Positions 10,320 to 20,460 of a DNA stretch of 64,000 nucleotides are shown piece by piece (position 1 is the stretch's first letter; each line of letters begins with the position of its first letter). Position numbers and translations under genes: made by a program. The stretch is from NCBI GenBank assembly GCA_018287875.1, contig JAGVVL010000027.1, positions 186,001 to 250,000 on the forward strand, in the 5' to 3' direction. The stretch is from Nigrospora sphaerica (lineage: Eukaryota > Ascomycota > Sordariomycetes > Amphisphaeriales > Apiosporaceae). The notes below the pieces were generated by a model that was not told the DNA's origin, did not search any database, and was given only the letters and a program-made list of their open reading frames with translations.

Positions 10320-12920
10320 CTAGATGGTCACGATGTTCGCGTTGTTCGCGTTGTTGGCGACGGGCGCGCCACCGTTGAGGGGCTTCTCGCTGGCGCCGTT
10401 GACGCCCAAGTTACCGCCCAGGGCGCCGTTGGTGGCGGCCCCGTGCGTGTGGCCATTGGTGTAGCCGTTGGTGTGGCCGTTGGTATGACCGTTGGTGTGG
10501 ACGGCACCGTTGGTGTGGACGGCGCCGTTGGTGGTGCCGTGGGGCTTGCGCGTCACCGTCGGGGCGCTGGGCAGGTCATTGCTCTTGGACGCCTGGCCGA
10601 TGGAGAAGACGGGGCTCTCCCACTTCTCGCCCTTGCGGGCCAACTCGCGGTACTCGGTCGCCTTGGAGCTGATGCCGCCGGGCAGCTGGATGTGGGGGAA
10701 AATACTGTCCTCCTTGGTGATGGCGTAATTGACCTTCTTGTCCCTGGCAACAGCCTCGGCCCGCTGCTTGCCCTGCATCACCTGCTTCTGGAGCGCCGAG
10801 ACGTAGCGCTGGTAGATGTTGGGGGCCTGCTCGGGGTTCTGCTTGGCCTCCTCGAGCGCGCGGTCGGCCTCCTGCTTGACCTGGTACATGAGCTGGTCGA
10901 ACTGGTTGAACTGGTCCTTCAGCTGCTTCTCGGCCACCTTCTGAATGGCGGGGCGAAGCACCTTAAGCATCACAGGCTTGAAGATGCCAAAGAGTGCCTT
11001 GTGGTTCGACTTGACCAGGCTGATCTTGAGGTTCTTGACATCGACGTCGACCTTTTCAATCTTGAAGAAGTTCTGCTTGTCGCTCTTGTCGGCCGACACC
11101 AGCTTCATGCGAAAGCAGAAGCCCTCGCCGCCCATGAAGATGTTGGCCACGCCCGTGTCCGTGAGGGAGGGGAAACCCTGCTTGCGCTTGACGTAGTAGC
11201 TCACGTCGCGCAAGTCCATCTGGATGCCCGTAACCTTGACGTCGAAGCCGTTCTTACGCTGGTTGGCGATGTTCTTACGGCCCCAGCGGAAGTAGTGGTC
11301 GCTGGCCAGCTCAAACACGTTGGGCATGAAGTTGTCGCTCTCCAACACCAGGTTCTCGACAACGACGTCGATAGCCGGGTCCGAAAACTCAATGCGAGGA
11401 ATGGGGATGTAGGCAATGTTCTCGAACGCGGCCGGCAGGATGATCTCGGTCAAGTCCTTGACGAGATGGGGCTTGAACGCGGGCTTGCCGCTGGCATCGT
11501 GGCCGAGGTCGTGGAACAGCTTGGTGAGGGACTTGGCAAACTGCTTATTGGCCGGGTCTTCGTCGAACTGCGTGGCCAGGAACTTGATCTCGTCGACGAT
11601 GCGGTCCGTGTGGCCACGGTAGCGGTCGCGCAGGAGGTGGTTGCCGTGGTCGTAGAGGCGGTTCCACTCCCGGTTGGACTCCTCCTCCATGATGTAGCCC
11701 TGCTCCTGGAGGCAGCGGCGGACGTACCGGTTCATCGACTTGAACCACTCCTTGAGCTCGGGATCCCGCTCGGCGTCGTCGTAGACGGTCTTGATCGAGG
11801 CCCAGAGATCGTCGCTCGAAGTGCCGTTGGCAAACCGCTCGATGAGCGTCTTGAGGTCGGCTTCGGCCTGGGCCAGGCTGGAACGTCCCTGGGAGACGGT
11901 GCCGGTGGCACCGGTTGTAAGGTTGCGGGCGTGGTCGCCGTACATCTCGGCCAGGTCGAGCAGAGTGGTGATGGCCTGGTTGTAGTCGGGGTGCTGCTGG
12001 CACTCGAGGACCATCTTCTTAAGACGGAAAATGGTCTGCTCGCGGCGGTCCTGGGGCACCTTCTTGGAGAGGTACTGGCGGGCACGAGCGCGGTACTGCG
12101 CGCCCGTCTCCTTAACCTTCTCCTTGCCCTCCTCAACCCGGCGGCGGTCCTCCTCAGAGATGTTCTGATCGACGCGCTCACGCAGAGTGCCCTCGGCAGC
12201 CTGGGCAGCGGCCCGGTTGTCGGCCTCCGAAGCGCCGGGCTGGGCCGTGTTGAGGCTCGCGTTGGCGGCGTCCTTGGCGTCCTTCTTGGGGTCACCCTTG
12301 TAGACACTGCCCAGCTGGGCCTTGATCTTGTCCTTGGTAATGTCGGGCTTCTCGTGCCAGGTGTTGTCGGCGGCAGGGACGTCGATCTGAGAGAGCTTAT
12401 CCTCAGACGGCTTGACCTTGCCGGCCGTGTTAATGGCAGCGTCGCCGGCCATGTCGCGCAGCAGAATGACGGCGTCGTTGATCAGCTTGCGGAACTGACC
12501 GTTAGTGATGAGAAGAGTGCCGAGGGTGCGGAAACCCTCGTTGACCTGGTCTCCATGCTGCTTGGCCGTCTGCTTGTCGACGGGGACGTTGGGCTTGTTG
12601 ACCGTCTTGGGGTCGAATTGGGTCGAGTGCCAGATGAAGTCCTGAAGCAGGTTGCCCTCGTTCTTGGACAGGAGCAGGGTCTTGGCCTGCAAGATGACAT
12701 CTCGGAAGTCGCTGACGAGAGCCTGGCCCTCGGCCGACAGCTTCTGGGAGGGGCTGGCAATGGGCTTGGAGGCGAGGAAGCTGTTCAAGGCGACATCGAT
12801 CTGGTCATTGGAGGGCACCTTGCCCGCTTGGAATGCGCTGATGATGCCGTAGATCTGGAGCTTACGGTTGACATCGGCCTCCTTCATCTTCAGGTCGGTG
12901 GGCTTGTTGACCGACGCCAT
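10320..12920 (-). CDS. HAM1-like domain protein
   Basis: This is a single-exon gene of 866 aa. The start was placed at ATG 12920 (MASVNKPTDLKMKEADVN); the frame stays open 45 codons further upstream but lacks family-like sequence there. It belongs to the fungal HAM1_N/HAM1 (DUF5923/DUF4449) family: a long helical N-terminal half with charged segments (EEDRRRVEEGKEKVKETGAQ), a central region (SLTKLFHDLG, FKPHLVKDLTEIILPAAFENI) and a C-terminal HAM1 domain. The C-terminal part resembles tubular lipid-binding folds in general layout (inference). The tail has a low-complexity TNGHTNGHTNG tract (about residues 795-830) and ends in Asn/Ala-rich sequence. The molecular function is not established. 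It is a conserved gene embedded in otherwise accessory DNA. Confidence 0.88.
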   Translation of the reverse strand: MASVNKPTDLKMKEADVNRKLQIYGIISAFQAGKVPSNDQIDVALNSFLASKPIASPSQKLSAEGQALVSDFRDVILQAKTLLLSKNEGNLLQDFIWHSTQFDPKTVNKPNVPVDKQTAKQHGDQVNEGFRTLGTLLITNGQFRKLINDAVILLRDMAGDAAINTAGKVKPSEDKLSQIDVPAADNTWHEKPDITKDKIKAQLGSVYKGDPKKDAKDAANASLNTAQPGASEADNRAAAQAAEGTLRERVDQNISEEDRRRVEEGKEKVKETGAQYRARARQYLSKKVPQDRREQTIFRLKKMVLECQQHPDYNQAITTLLDLAEMYGDHARNLTTGATGTVSQGRSSLAQAEADLKTLIERFANGTSSDDLWASIKTVYDDAERDPELKEWFKSMNRYVRRCLQEQGYIMEEESNREWNRLYDHGNHLLRDRYRGHTDRIVDEIKFLATQFDEDPANKQFAKSLTKLFHDLGHDASGKPAFKPHLVKDLTEIILPAAFENIAYIPIPRIEFSDPAIDVVVENLVLESDNFMPNVFELASDHYFRWGRKNIANQRKNGFDVKVTGIQMDLRDVSYYVKRKQGFPSLTDTGVANIFMGGEGFCFRMKLVSADKSDKQNFFKIEKVDVDVKNLKISLVKSNHKALFGIFKPVMLKVLRPAIQKVAEKQLKDQFNQFDQLMYQVKQEADRALEEAKQNPEQAPNIYQRYVSALQKQVMQGKQRAEAVARDKKVNYAITKEDSIFPHIQLPGGISSKATEYRELARKGEKWESPVFSIGQASKSNDLPSAPTVTRKPHGTTNGAVHTNGAVHTNGHTNGHTNGYTNGHTHGAATNGALGGNLGVNGASEKPLNGGAPVANNANNANIVTI

Positions 12921-15713
12921 GGCGTGCGACGGGGTGGTTGTGTATGGTGTGGCGTGTGTGCGTGGAGAGAAGAATCGTCTTTCGCCGGATACAAGGCGAT
13001 GGGTATATGGGTGTGAGGGTCGGTGCACAGCAAGACTGCAGCCAGGGACCAACACAGGGATAGGGGAAAAGACCTAATAGGTGGGAGGTTGGTCTGACGT
13101 TGGGGTATTAGGCAGGCGATTTGTTTTCCTTCAGCTTCCCGGGCGCGTGGACGAGGGGGGGAGGGGTATCAAAAGCCGGACTGGGGTATCACAATGGGCA
13201 AAAAAAGAATACTGCGTGGGAATATTAGGCTTGTGAAAGCTTTCTGGAGGTTGGAAGAGAGGAAGCGGAATAGGAGAGACGCGACGGGAGGGAAGGGGGA
13301 GGGAAAGGGTTTTATCGGGAAGGGCGGGAGGTGGAAAGCTACGACAACCCTGGGCGATGATATGGGGGATCGATGCCATGGATCGATGAAAGGGAGGCAG
13401 GTACGTATGGGAACCAAGGAAGGGAGACACAAGACGGTCGATCAGTGTTCCCTTGCAGCTCCTTTGGCCCAGCAACGATTGTTCGGAGGGGTTGTTTCTC
13501 TTGGATACGTAACATCCACGGCCCAGAATGGAAATGGTGGATTGATCCCGTTCATTCTCTCCCCGTCCATTACAGCGGGTATTCGGATTGTTCCCTGAGG
13601 AAGTTGGTAGGGGACGTTCACCAACATCAAGTACGGGAACGGCATGCGTGCCCTGCTTGCCGCCTGCCGCTTGCCGCACCAGGTCCGCTGGGTTTGATAG
13701 CTGGGTACGCATGCCATGTACCAACTTACGTCGTCCTGCCCGCCCAGCGTAAAAAGGTCGCCGGCGGTCGGCTCAGCACCGGAAAGGCCTGCTTGGCTTG
13801 GCTCTCACAGCGCATGTCGTGGTGACGTGCAGCACGATGCTGTCGACGTCATCACTGCGAAATGACTGGTAGTTAACGGTTGGAGGCCAGGCCGACCGCA
13901 GGGGGATGAGGTACGTACCGCTTTGCCTATCCGTAATGAACAGGACTGCCAGGCAAGTGTAAACAACTAAGAAAAAAAAGGGTACTTTGCGTAATGCTAA
14001 ATCCAACCAGGGTTCCCATCCAATCTGCCCGTTGGCCTTCATTCAGGCCCCGTCACCAATCATCAATCTCCTCGCACGGCACTCTCGCTCCGGCCCATGC
14101 AGACTCCTCTTTCCTCTTCCTTGTGCCAAGGTCGGTTGCGGTTGGTCTTCCCAGCGGCTGGCCCGCAGTAATCGATCTAGAACCCGGACTACAACTAGAA
14201 CCACCACTACCCAACCCACAAGATCATTTCCAAATGCGTGTTGACGCGCGGGTTTGGGGTCCTGATGCAGCTAGGCCGCGTCCTGTTCCCTCCCCAACGT
14301 GGGAAGCATCGAGGCCTAGCCGCTGTTTTGGCTTGGTCCGTAGCGCATGTGAAGTGACGCCGCCGCTACGGCAAGTGGGCGTGCCGACTGACAGGGGGGT
14401 TGTCCGATTATCCGCGACGCTGGAATCTACATGGTCCTACACCCGCGGTGCCATGGACAGGTCTAGAGATTGTCGCCCTCGACAGTGAGTGTCGTTGCCT
14501 TGCCCACCCACCATCGCGGGCGCCTCCGCACCAGTCCCGCCTCCGGCCGGCTGTCCGGCTCTTCGTCGAGGCCAGGTTGGCTCTGCTGTGTATCCGCCCG
14601 GCAGGGTCACTGACAAGGGGAGAACAAATTCCAAGGGGGGCCGGACTCAAAGGTGGCCTCGCGGACAGGCCAGGCCTTCATTCCACCAACACCAGTAGGC
14701 AAGTGCCATATCCCTTTCGATGGTGCGCATTCAGATCTCAATCGGCGGGAGCCTATTACCTGGCAGACGGCCTCGACCCCTCCCCGCCTCTTCTCCCTCG
14801 TGTTCCTAGTGGCATTTGTCCATCTGCCCATCAACCCAAACACCAGCTGAAAAAAAAGCAGGGGTTCCGCGACTACCGTCATGGAGATCCCGTAATTGAC
14901 GACCCCAAGAGAAGCTAATTGCCCATGCGGTGCCATTAGCCCTTCTTGTTACTTGTTGTGAGGAAGCTAGTCACACTCACACTTCCAAATGCATCGAGCT
15001 TCAGACGCGTCACTGGAGTCCACTACGTCATGGGCCCCCCAAGGTACTTAAACAGCCACGCGACAACCGCTGGCGTTCTTGTTCAAGCGGGACGTCCATC
15101 ATCTCGATAGCGCACCGTTGACGTGGCTCCTCAATCGCACACTCGTTGGGAGGAACCCACCGGCCAGGTCACATAGAATGGCCCAGCCCAGTTTGCCGTC
15201 TGCCCGTCCAGGCCTAGCCGCTGCCGCTGCCACACCCATTCTGGTCCTCGTCGGAGCATCGTCTCCCCCGGTTTTCCACATGTGTGTGAAACGTGTGGTT
15301 GCACCGCGCGTTGGGTGCCCGAGCTTCCCGACAAGGGTACAGCTTTCGGCAGCTGGGATCCACCATGATGCAAAGATGTTGCCGGATCTACGCTAGGGAC
15401 GACACCCATGAAAGTCTATTGACATGGTGCATTTGGGCCTCTCTCCCAACTCTCGACCAGGGCTGAGAAGTAGAGCTCTTCTGGCCCCATGCCCGCAGCG
15501 GGTGCATACCGATCGAGTGGGGTTCGCTTGCAACACCGGCCTCCAGCTTTCTCGCAACATGCCACACGTGTTGCGCGTGATCCGCCATGGCGTGCTACAA
15601 GACCCCCCAACAACACGGATGACCTGCCCCTCGCTTCGAGTTGACACCTGGCATCCGTACCGGGCACCTCGAGAACACCGTCGGTCTCGCCCGTCGCACC
15701 CGGGCCCCGTCTC
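12921..15713. other. Intergenic, 2.8 kb without recognised gene
   Basis: The first 250 bases are probably the leader and promoter of the HAM1-like gene. Beyond this, many overlapping open frames on both strands lack domains and consistent splice structure. I see no supported gene, RNA or repeat. Confidence 0.5.
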
Positions 15714-16164
15714 TCAGACCCGCGGCCGGATCGGCTGCGCGACCCTGTTGTAGGGCACATGAGCCACCTTCCCGTTGCACACGGTGCAGAAATGGTCAAC
15801 ATCGGCCCGCCAATTGGCAATGAAGGGAATGCAGGCGGCCCAGGCGCACATCAACCCCAGCCCTATACCTGCAAGTCTAGATGCGACGCTGGAGTCAGTC
15901 TCCCATGGTCCGCTCCCCACCGTGCGCCGGTATGTGGGCCGAAGAAGCGTTGTTATACGGAGCACCGAAGGGCCAACAACCTTCCCTTGTCGTGCCGGAG
16001 CTGTGCTTTGCCGGGCGCGTCTGCGTTCTTTGCCCACAGAAGGCACATTCGACGACGGCGGTGGTAGATCCCAAGGTGCGTAGGGATAACCGAACGAGCC
16101 TGAAATAGGTGCCCGGCGTCGACGGGTAGGGACACGACGGGCTAGCCTCAAGGTCATCGGGCAT
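15714..16164 (-). CDS. LITAF-like zinc-ribbon membrane protein
   Basis: This is a small predicted protein of 112 aa from two exons, 16164-15981 and 15868-15714. The 112-bp intron (GTTGTT...CTTGCAG) joins the two halves of a LITAF domain in frame. Exon 1 supplies the first zinc-binding CxxC in VVECAFCGQRTQTRP. Exon 2 supplies a hydrophobic segment (GIGLGLMCAWAACIPFIA) and the second half DHFCTVCNGKVAHVPY. LITAF proteins are monotopic membrane proteins of the endosome/lysosome that bind one zinc ion across the two half-sites. The start ATG 16164 is the first in frame, and the N-terminus is shorter than usual, so an upstream exon may be missing. The gene sits between gene-poor DNA and a DUF3435 relic. 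Confidence 0.62.
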
Positions 16165-16321
16165 TGGAAGGGGCTGTGGCCGCCGGGCCTAATCTTCTTA
16201 TCCGCAAATCCCGTTTGATCGTCAAGCGACCTCACATACAATCAAGAAGCAACTCCCCTTCCATAGATCCTCCTCAGGACTATACCCGTGCGGATTGCCA
16301 CTCCAAAACCGTGTTCGCATC

Positions 16322-17290
16322 TCAATTCTGCTTCGAAGGCCGGAGCCAGACCCCGTGCTCAAAATAGACATGATTTTTGAATTCGTCCACGGTATCCAAC
16401 TTCACGCCTTTCTCCACACACAACGGATGGTAGCAGGAAATGAGCTTGTCCTCTTCCAGCCGGCGAATTTCTGTAAGGTGCGCACGATCAAAATGGTTCT
16501 TCATCACAGCGGGCCGGCTGTATTCGAACGTTCGTTCTTCGTGAGAGAGTCTGTGATCGCCGATGCACCGGGGGCACTGCGTCTTGAACACAAGCAGCGG
16601 CAGTGGCTTCTGCGCCGGAGCGGTCTGGGACGCCGTGGGTGGCGGCGCATCGCGATGTTGGAGGCGATCTCGTCGGTGGGTTTCCCGCTTCTCGCAGAGC
16701 TCGACTATGAGCTTGCAGACCTGTGAACGCAGTGGCATTGCCGCCTCGAAGCTTAGTGCTTTGGGTTGGCGGCAGAGGATCTCCGCCAATTGCGCCCGCT
16801 CGGGAATCTGGAGATCAACAGCCGGGCCGTGGCCGTCCTCCTCATCCTCGTCCTCGCCGGTGCCCTGTTTTTCTATATCCCAGGTAGGCCGGTTGTCAAA
16901 ATAGTGCCGACGATACCTCGCTTGGATGCTTTTGCGGTGTCGTCTCCGCTTAGTAAGGATCTTGTAAGTGAACGCGCGGATGGATGATTCGTTGGACCTT
17001 CCTTGGTATTGACACTTCCCATGTTTGAGGGTCATGCGCTATTCTTCCTGTGCCGTGATCTCTGTTCAATTCTAGAAGCGCCATAACATTGGCGGGCGCC
17101 ATGTTCGGTCGGACGCGGGGATCGCACGACAGACTGACGTGCGTGAAGAGCCTGATCAGGCCGTCCTCACTGAGCTCCTCAATGAAGGCGCTCTGAATGT
17201 CGAACTGGACCTTTTTGTTAATGTAGGCGCTATTGAATGTAGCCCATGTCGGGTCATGGCCTGGGACATGTTCCCGGCGCAGATCGTGGG
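16322..17290 (-). pseudogene. 3' remnant of DUF3435 (captain-type) gene
   Basis: This is a C-terminal piece of a DUF3435 protein. DUF3435 is the tyrosine-recombinase-like family to which Starship captains belong. From about 17290 down to 17060 one frame reads REHVPGHDPTWATFNSAY and QSAFIEELSEDGLIRLFTHV, typical of the family around and after the recombinase's catalytic Tyr region. The frame then shifts near 17045. The next frame, open to 16322, gives IRAFTYKILTKRRRHRK, YRRHYFDNRPTWDIEKQ, then QCPRCIGD, LSHEERTFEYSRP and the C2H2-like end CYHPLCVEKG...HVYFEHG. The N-terminal half with the other catalytic residues is absent; sequence beyond 17300 is not recognisable. It is not functional as seen. 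Confidence 0.72.
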
Positions 17291-17539
17291 TACGACTGGG
17301 GGGCGGACGAGGCGTATCTTTCCCGGGCCGCCTTCGAAATGCGCCAAAAGGCGAAGGAAGAGTCGAATAGCCGGGGCACGCACACCGCCCGTAGCCTACT
17401 CCCGATTTGAGAAAACTGCAAGCACCCCGCTATCGACGGGAAGAACGGGCGTCTCGAGTTAGGGAGCTGAGGCCAAGGCTCTCCTCGACGAGACAACGCC
17501 CGATGTGCCTGTTATTACGGAACGACAACAACACTTCCG

Positions 17540-18313
17540 GTGGAAAATCCAGCCCGACCGATTCCGAAGTTCTTCGAGTGGATGGAGGCCACTGGTCAGA
17601 GTGTCTCTGTCCAGATACCCTCTCCGGATATGAACCAACCCTCGTACGAGTCACGTACCATACAGCAGGTCCGCGCATGGTTTCTTTTCGAGAAAGAGCC
17701 AGACGACCCATGGAATGTCCTTGGCTGCCGTTGTCCACTGCCTTATACTCTGCCCGACTTCGTAACGGGGTGGAACTGCCAGCTTTTAGCCCGTATACAC
17801 GACAAAGTATTGCATGGGGACAGCGCCGAGAGGGTCGTGGCGAGTTGCGCAGAGTGGGCGGAGTGGCGCGAGATTGAGCACTGGGCGCTCCTGTCCGAAG
17901 GCGGCCAATGTACCGCTACGCAAACGGACAGCCGTGGCCTGGCGACGTGGATTACCATCCAGGAAGGCCTCTTCGGGTTCGCATGGATGGCGCGTCCGAC
18001 GGACGACCAACGTGCCACGTGGAGGAACAATACGAAGCAGTACGATGAGGGGCAGCCATGGCGCTACTGGATCCTTAAGCCCGGGCAGACCATCTTCTTT
18101 CCTTCGGGCATGATCCACTGCGTCTTTCGGGTCCGGAAAGGCCAAACTCTTGGGCTCGGGGGCCATATCCTTCGCCAGTGGATGGATGTGGTCCGCCAGT
18201 AGGTGGACGCCCCCGACAGTACCAACGAGGACATGATAGATATTTGGAAGTGGATTCCAGTGATGGAAGATCTTCTCCTAGCAAGATTTGAGCGGGCCGG
18301 TGCCACAGCTTGA
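17540..18313 (+). pseudogene. Damaged JmjC-like (cupin) protein gene
   Basis: This is a fragment of a fungal JmjC-domain protein of the Fe(II)/2-oxoglutarate dioxygenase superfamily. Readable family blocks include WNVLGCRCPLP, LLARIHDKVLHGDSAERV, GLATWITIQEGLFGFAWM, WRYWILKPGQTIFF and PSGMIHCVFRVR. The proximal metal-binding HxD site appears as QTD (TATQTDSRG), so the first iron ligand is lost, while the distal His in GMIHC remains. A TAG at 18200-18202 ends the frame, but the same frame continues coherently (VDAPDSTNEDMIDIWKW) to TGA at 18311-18313, suggesting a nonsense mutation. No ATG with a good context is seen at the 5' end: the frame is open from 17540 and the first ATG is 17582. Upstream exons are probably missing. 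Confidence 0.66.
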
Positions 18314-19567
18314 CTGACTTTCTTTCCTGTAAAATTGCTCATCTGGCGGTTACTGACTTATGTACATGTACACCTAGGCACCGTCCTTTTCCTTGTAGCG
18401 TCCGGGTATATAATTCAACGCCGAACGGGGGTTTTCATACCGAAATAGGCCGATGGTGGCACCTGATGCTGTGCCCAAGCGGTCGCAGGCTAAAGCTTTC
18501 AGTCGACTGTAGACAAATTTGAATTTCCGAAGAAACATCCGTTCAGCTCATCCCTTTGAGCACCAACACGGAGACTTGTCTTATCTGCTCCGAAAATTGC
18601 TCCATAATCGCCGGTACAAATAAATCTCACCATATTATGAGCAAAGCATAGGTTCCTCGCTACGTCGTGACTCTAACTAAACTGGTGTGGTCGCTTGTAA
18701 ATGCGCAACAGAAGGTCCAATTGGCCACGACGGAGCCGGTAGAATCCAGTATCCGTGTTGGCGCCCAAAGGGATCAGGGACTTCTTCTGGTCGTCTTTCC
18801 CTCTTCTTGAAATATCATTCGGCTGCACGTGTCACAGCAGAAGGGCGGTTACTGCCGATGGATAGAGTTGCGTCCACACAGCATCCGCTGCAACCATATC
18901 GTGCTCTTCTCTTGCCAAGTTGTTATGTTGTGAAGAAGCCGCAGGGGCCAATGAATTGACGTGGAAACTGCGAAAATAGTCTTCCTATAATTCTGTGGGA
19001 AGACGGAGCTACCGTACGAAAGACCGCAAGCTTTGGAGTCTTGCCATAAGTTGCGTGCATAGGATCTCCCATGTATGGTGACGGGAAGTTCCATCTTCAA
19101 GACGCGCACGGCAAGCCCGACGAAATTGCAACATCATGTCGGTTGGTCCGTCCGCCAGACGCCCTCTTTTACGATAGATCAACATTTTTGATGATGATCA
19201 CTACTCGTCAATCATTTCGACACCTCGTGCCGCTTCATCACAGGGAGCAGTGGAAGAGGCTGCTTCACTAGACGCCGCTTGAAGAGACCGTCAGTAGCTT
19301 CCCATTTGAAGCTTCGCATCGTGTCTCTGACGATCATGCTGCTGAAGATACAGCTTGATGAGTGTATTTACGGTCATGGTTATGCACCGTATGACATGCG
19401 TAGAGGATTTGAAGAGCCTGGGTAAACGTAACTTGCGCTGACTACTTTGATGATTCGGAGGTCTCTACAGACTGAAGAGTTGAGTATAAAAATGAGTGCC
19501 AGCCAAATTTCATGATTACACTATCGAGCCAGAAAAAGATGCACTACGTCTGAATCATACGTCCGCA
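18314..19567. other. Intergenic, nothing recognised
   Basis: It is lower in GC than the flanks, with short open frames only. I see no domain, repeat or RNA gene. Confidence 0.5.
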
Positions 19568-19930
19568 ATGGATATCGTTGAATTTTTCGAAGTAAGAACT
19601 GGCTATACGTTCAAGGACCAATCCTTGCTGGAGGAAGCCATCCTTGCCGCTGGTGCATCTTCCCAACACAAAGATGTTGAACGAGACCCGAGAAGAAACA
19701 AACGGCTTGCCCTTATAGGAGACGCCTTGATCCGGCTTGAGATTGTGAACCAGTGGCATGCTAATGGGGTTCCTCCATGTACGACCAACTGTACAAACAC
19801 TCCGGGTCAGTACTTACAGAATCTAGGCCAAACGCAGAAAGTTGTCTTTTGAAGGGCTTAGAATAAGAACCTTGAGAAAATTGGTCGAGAGGCCGGGTTG
19901 GCGAAATACATCATTACGCACCCTGGCTAG
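19568..19930 (+). pseudogene. RNase III-like domain relic
   Basis: From ATG 19568 the sequence reads FFEVRTGYTFKDQSLLEEAI and NKRLALIGDALIRLEIVNQW, matching the start of a fungal RNase III-like domain. The signature has Asn-Lys-Arg where catalytic enzymes have Glu-Arg-Leu-Glu, although the GDA aspartate is kept. After 19810 coding breaks down. A second block, NLEKIGREAGLAKYIITHPG (about 19871-19927), is in a frame no plausible GT...AG intron joins, and it ends in TAG. The rest of the domain is missing. It is probably a decayed copy of a gene related to RNase III or mitoribosomal L3-type proteins. Confidence 0.55.
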
Positions 19931-20458
19931 AAGAATGCCGGCTGCACCAAGCGAAGCACGAGCCCCAAAAGTACTTCTTAACGTACCGTTAGCAAAAAGA
20001 GTGCAACCAGCCTGGAGAATAAGACAGCCCCAGAGTTGAGAGTACGAATACGGAGTATACCATAGCTGGAGCTGAACCTGGCCTAGTGACCATAGGATTT
20101 CGCAGCCAAGCTCGGCGGAGCCGGCTCGCCTGGGGTATGAGCCGTTCTGCGGCCCGCAACCTAATCGCAGCTTCATGGTTGGGGGCGTGTTGCTTCCTCC
20201 ACACCAGCACTCTTGCCCTTCCTGTGCGTGCGCAACACCCTATGGCAGCAGTTCCAGTCTGCGGCTGCAAGGGCATCTTTGTTGTTTATGCGATCGCATT
20301 GCGCACCATGGCATGACCACAACTCTCCTATAACACCAGCACAAACAGCAGGCGCTTTATCAGTACGTATTAGCCAATTATTCGCATTCATGCAGACCTG
20401 GACCAACCCGTCTACCGGGAGCTCTGTCATAGGTGGAGTCGCTGTACGCGAGTCTCGG
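19931..20458. other. Intergenic between RNase III relic and transposon
   Basis: No recognisable gene. The right end abuts the TA target site of the Tc1/mariner element. Confidence 0.5.
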
Positions 20459-20460
20459 TA

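Noticed and set aside
10212..13016. 934-codon open frame on the plus strand opposite the HAM1-like gene
   Set aside because: It is the antisense shadow of a GC-rich coding gene: Val/Leu/Gly-rich with no domain, while the minus strand encodes a recognised family.
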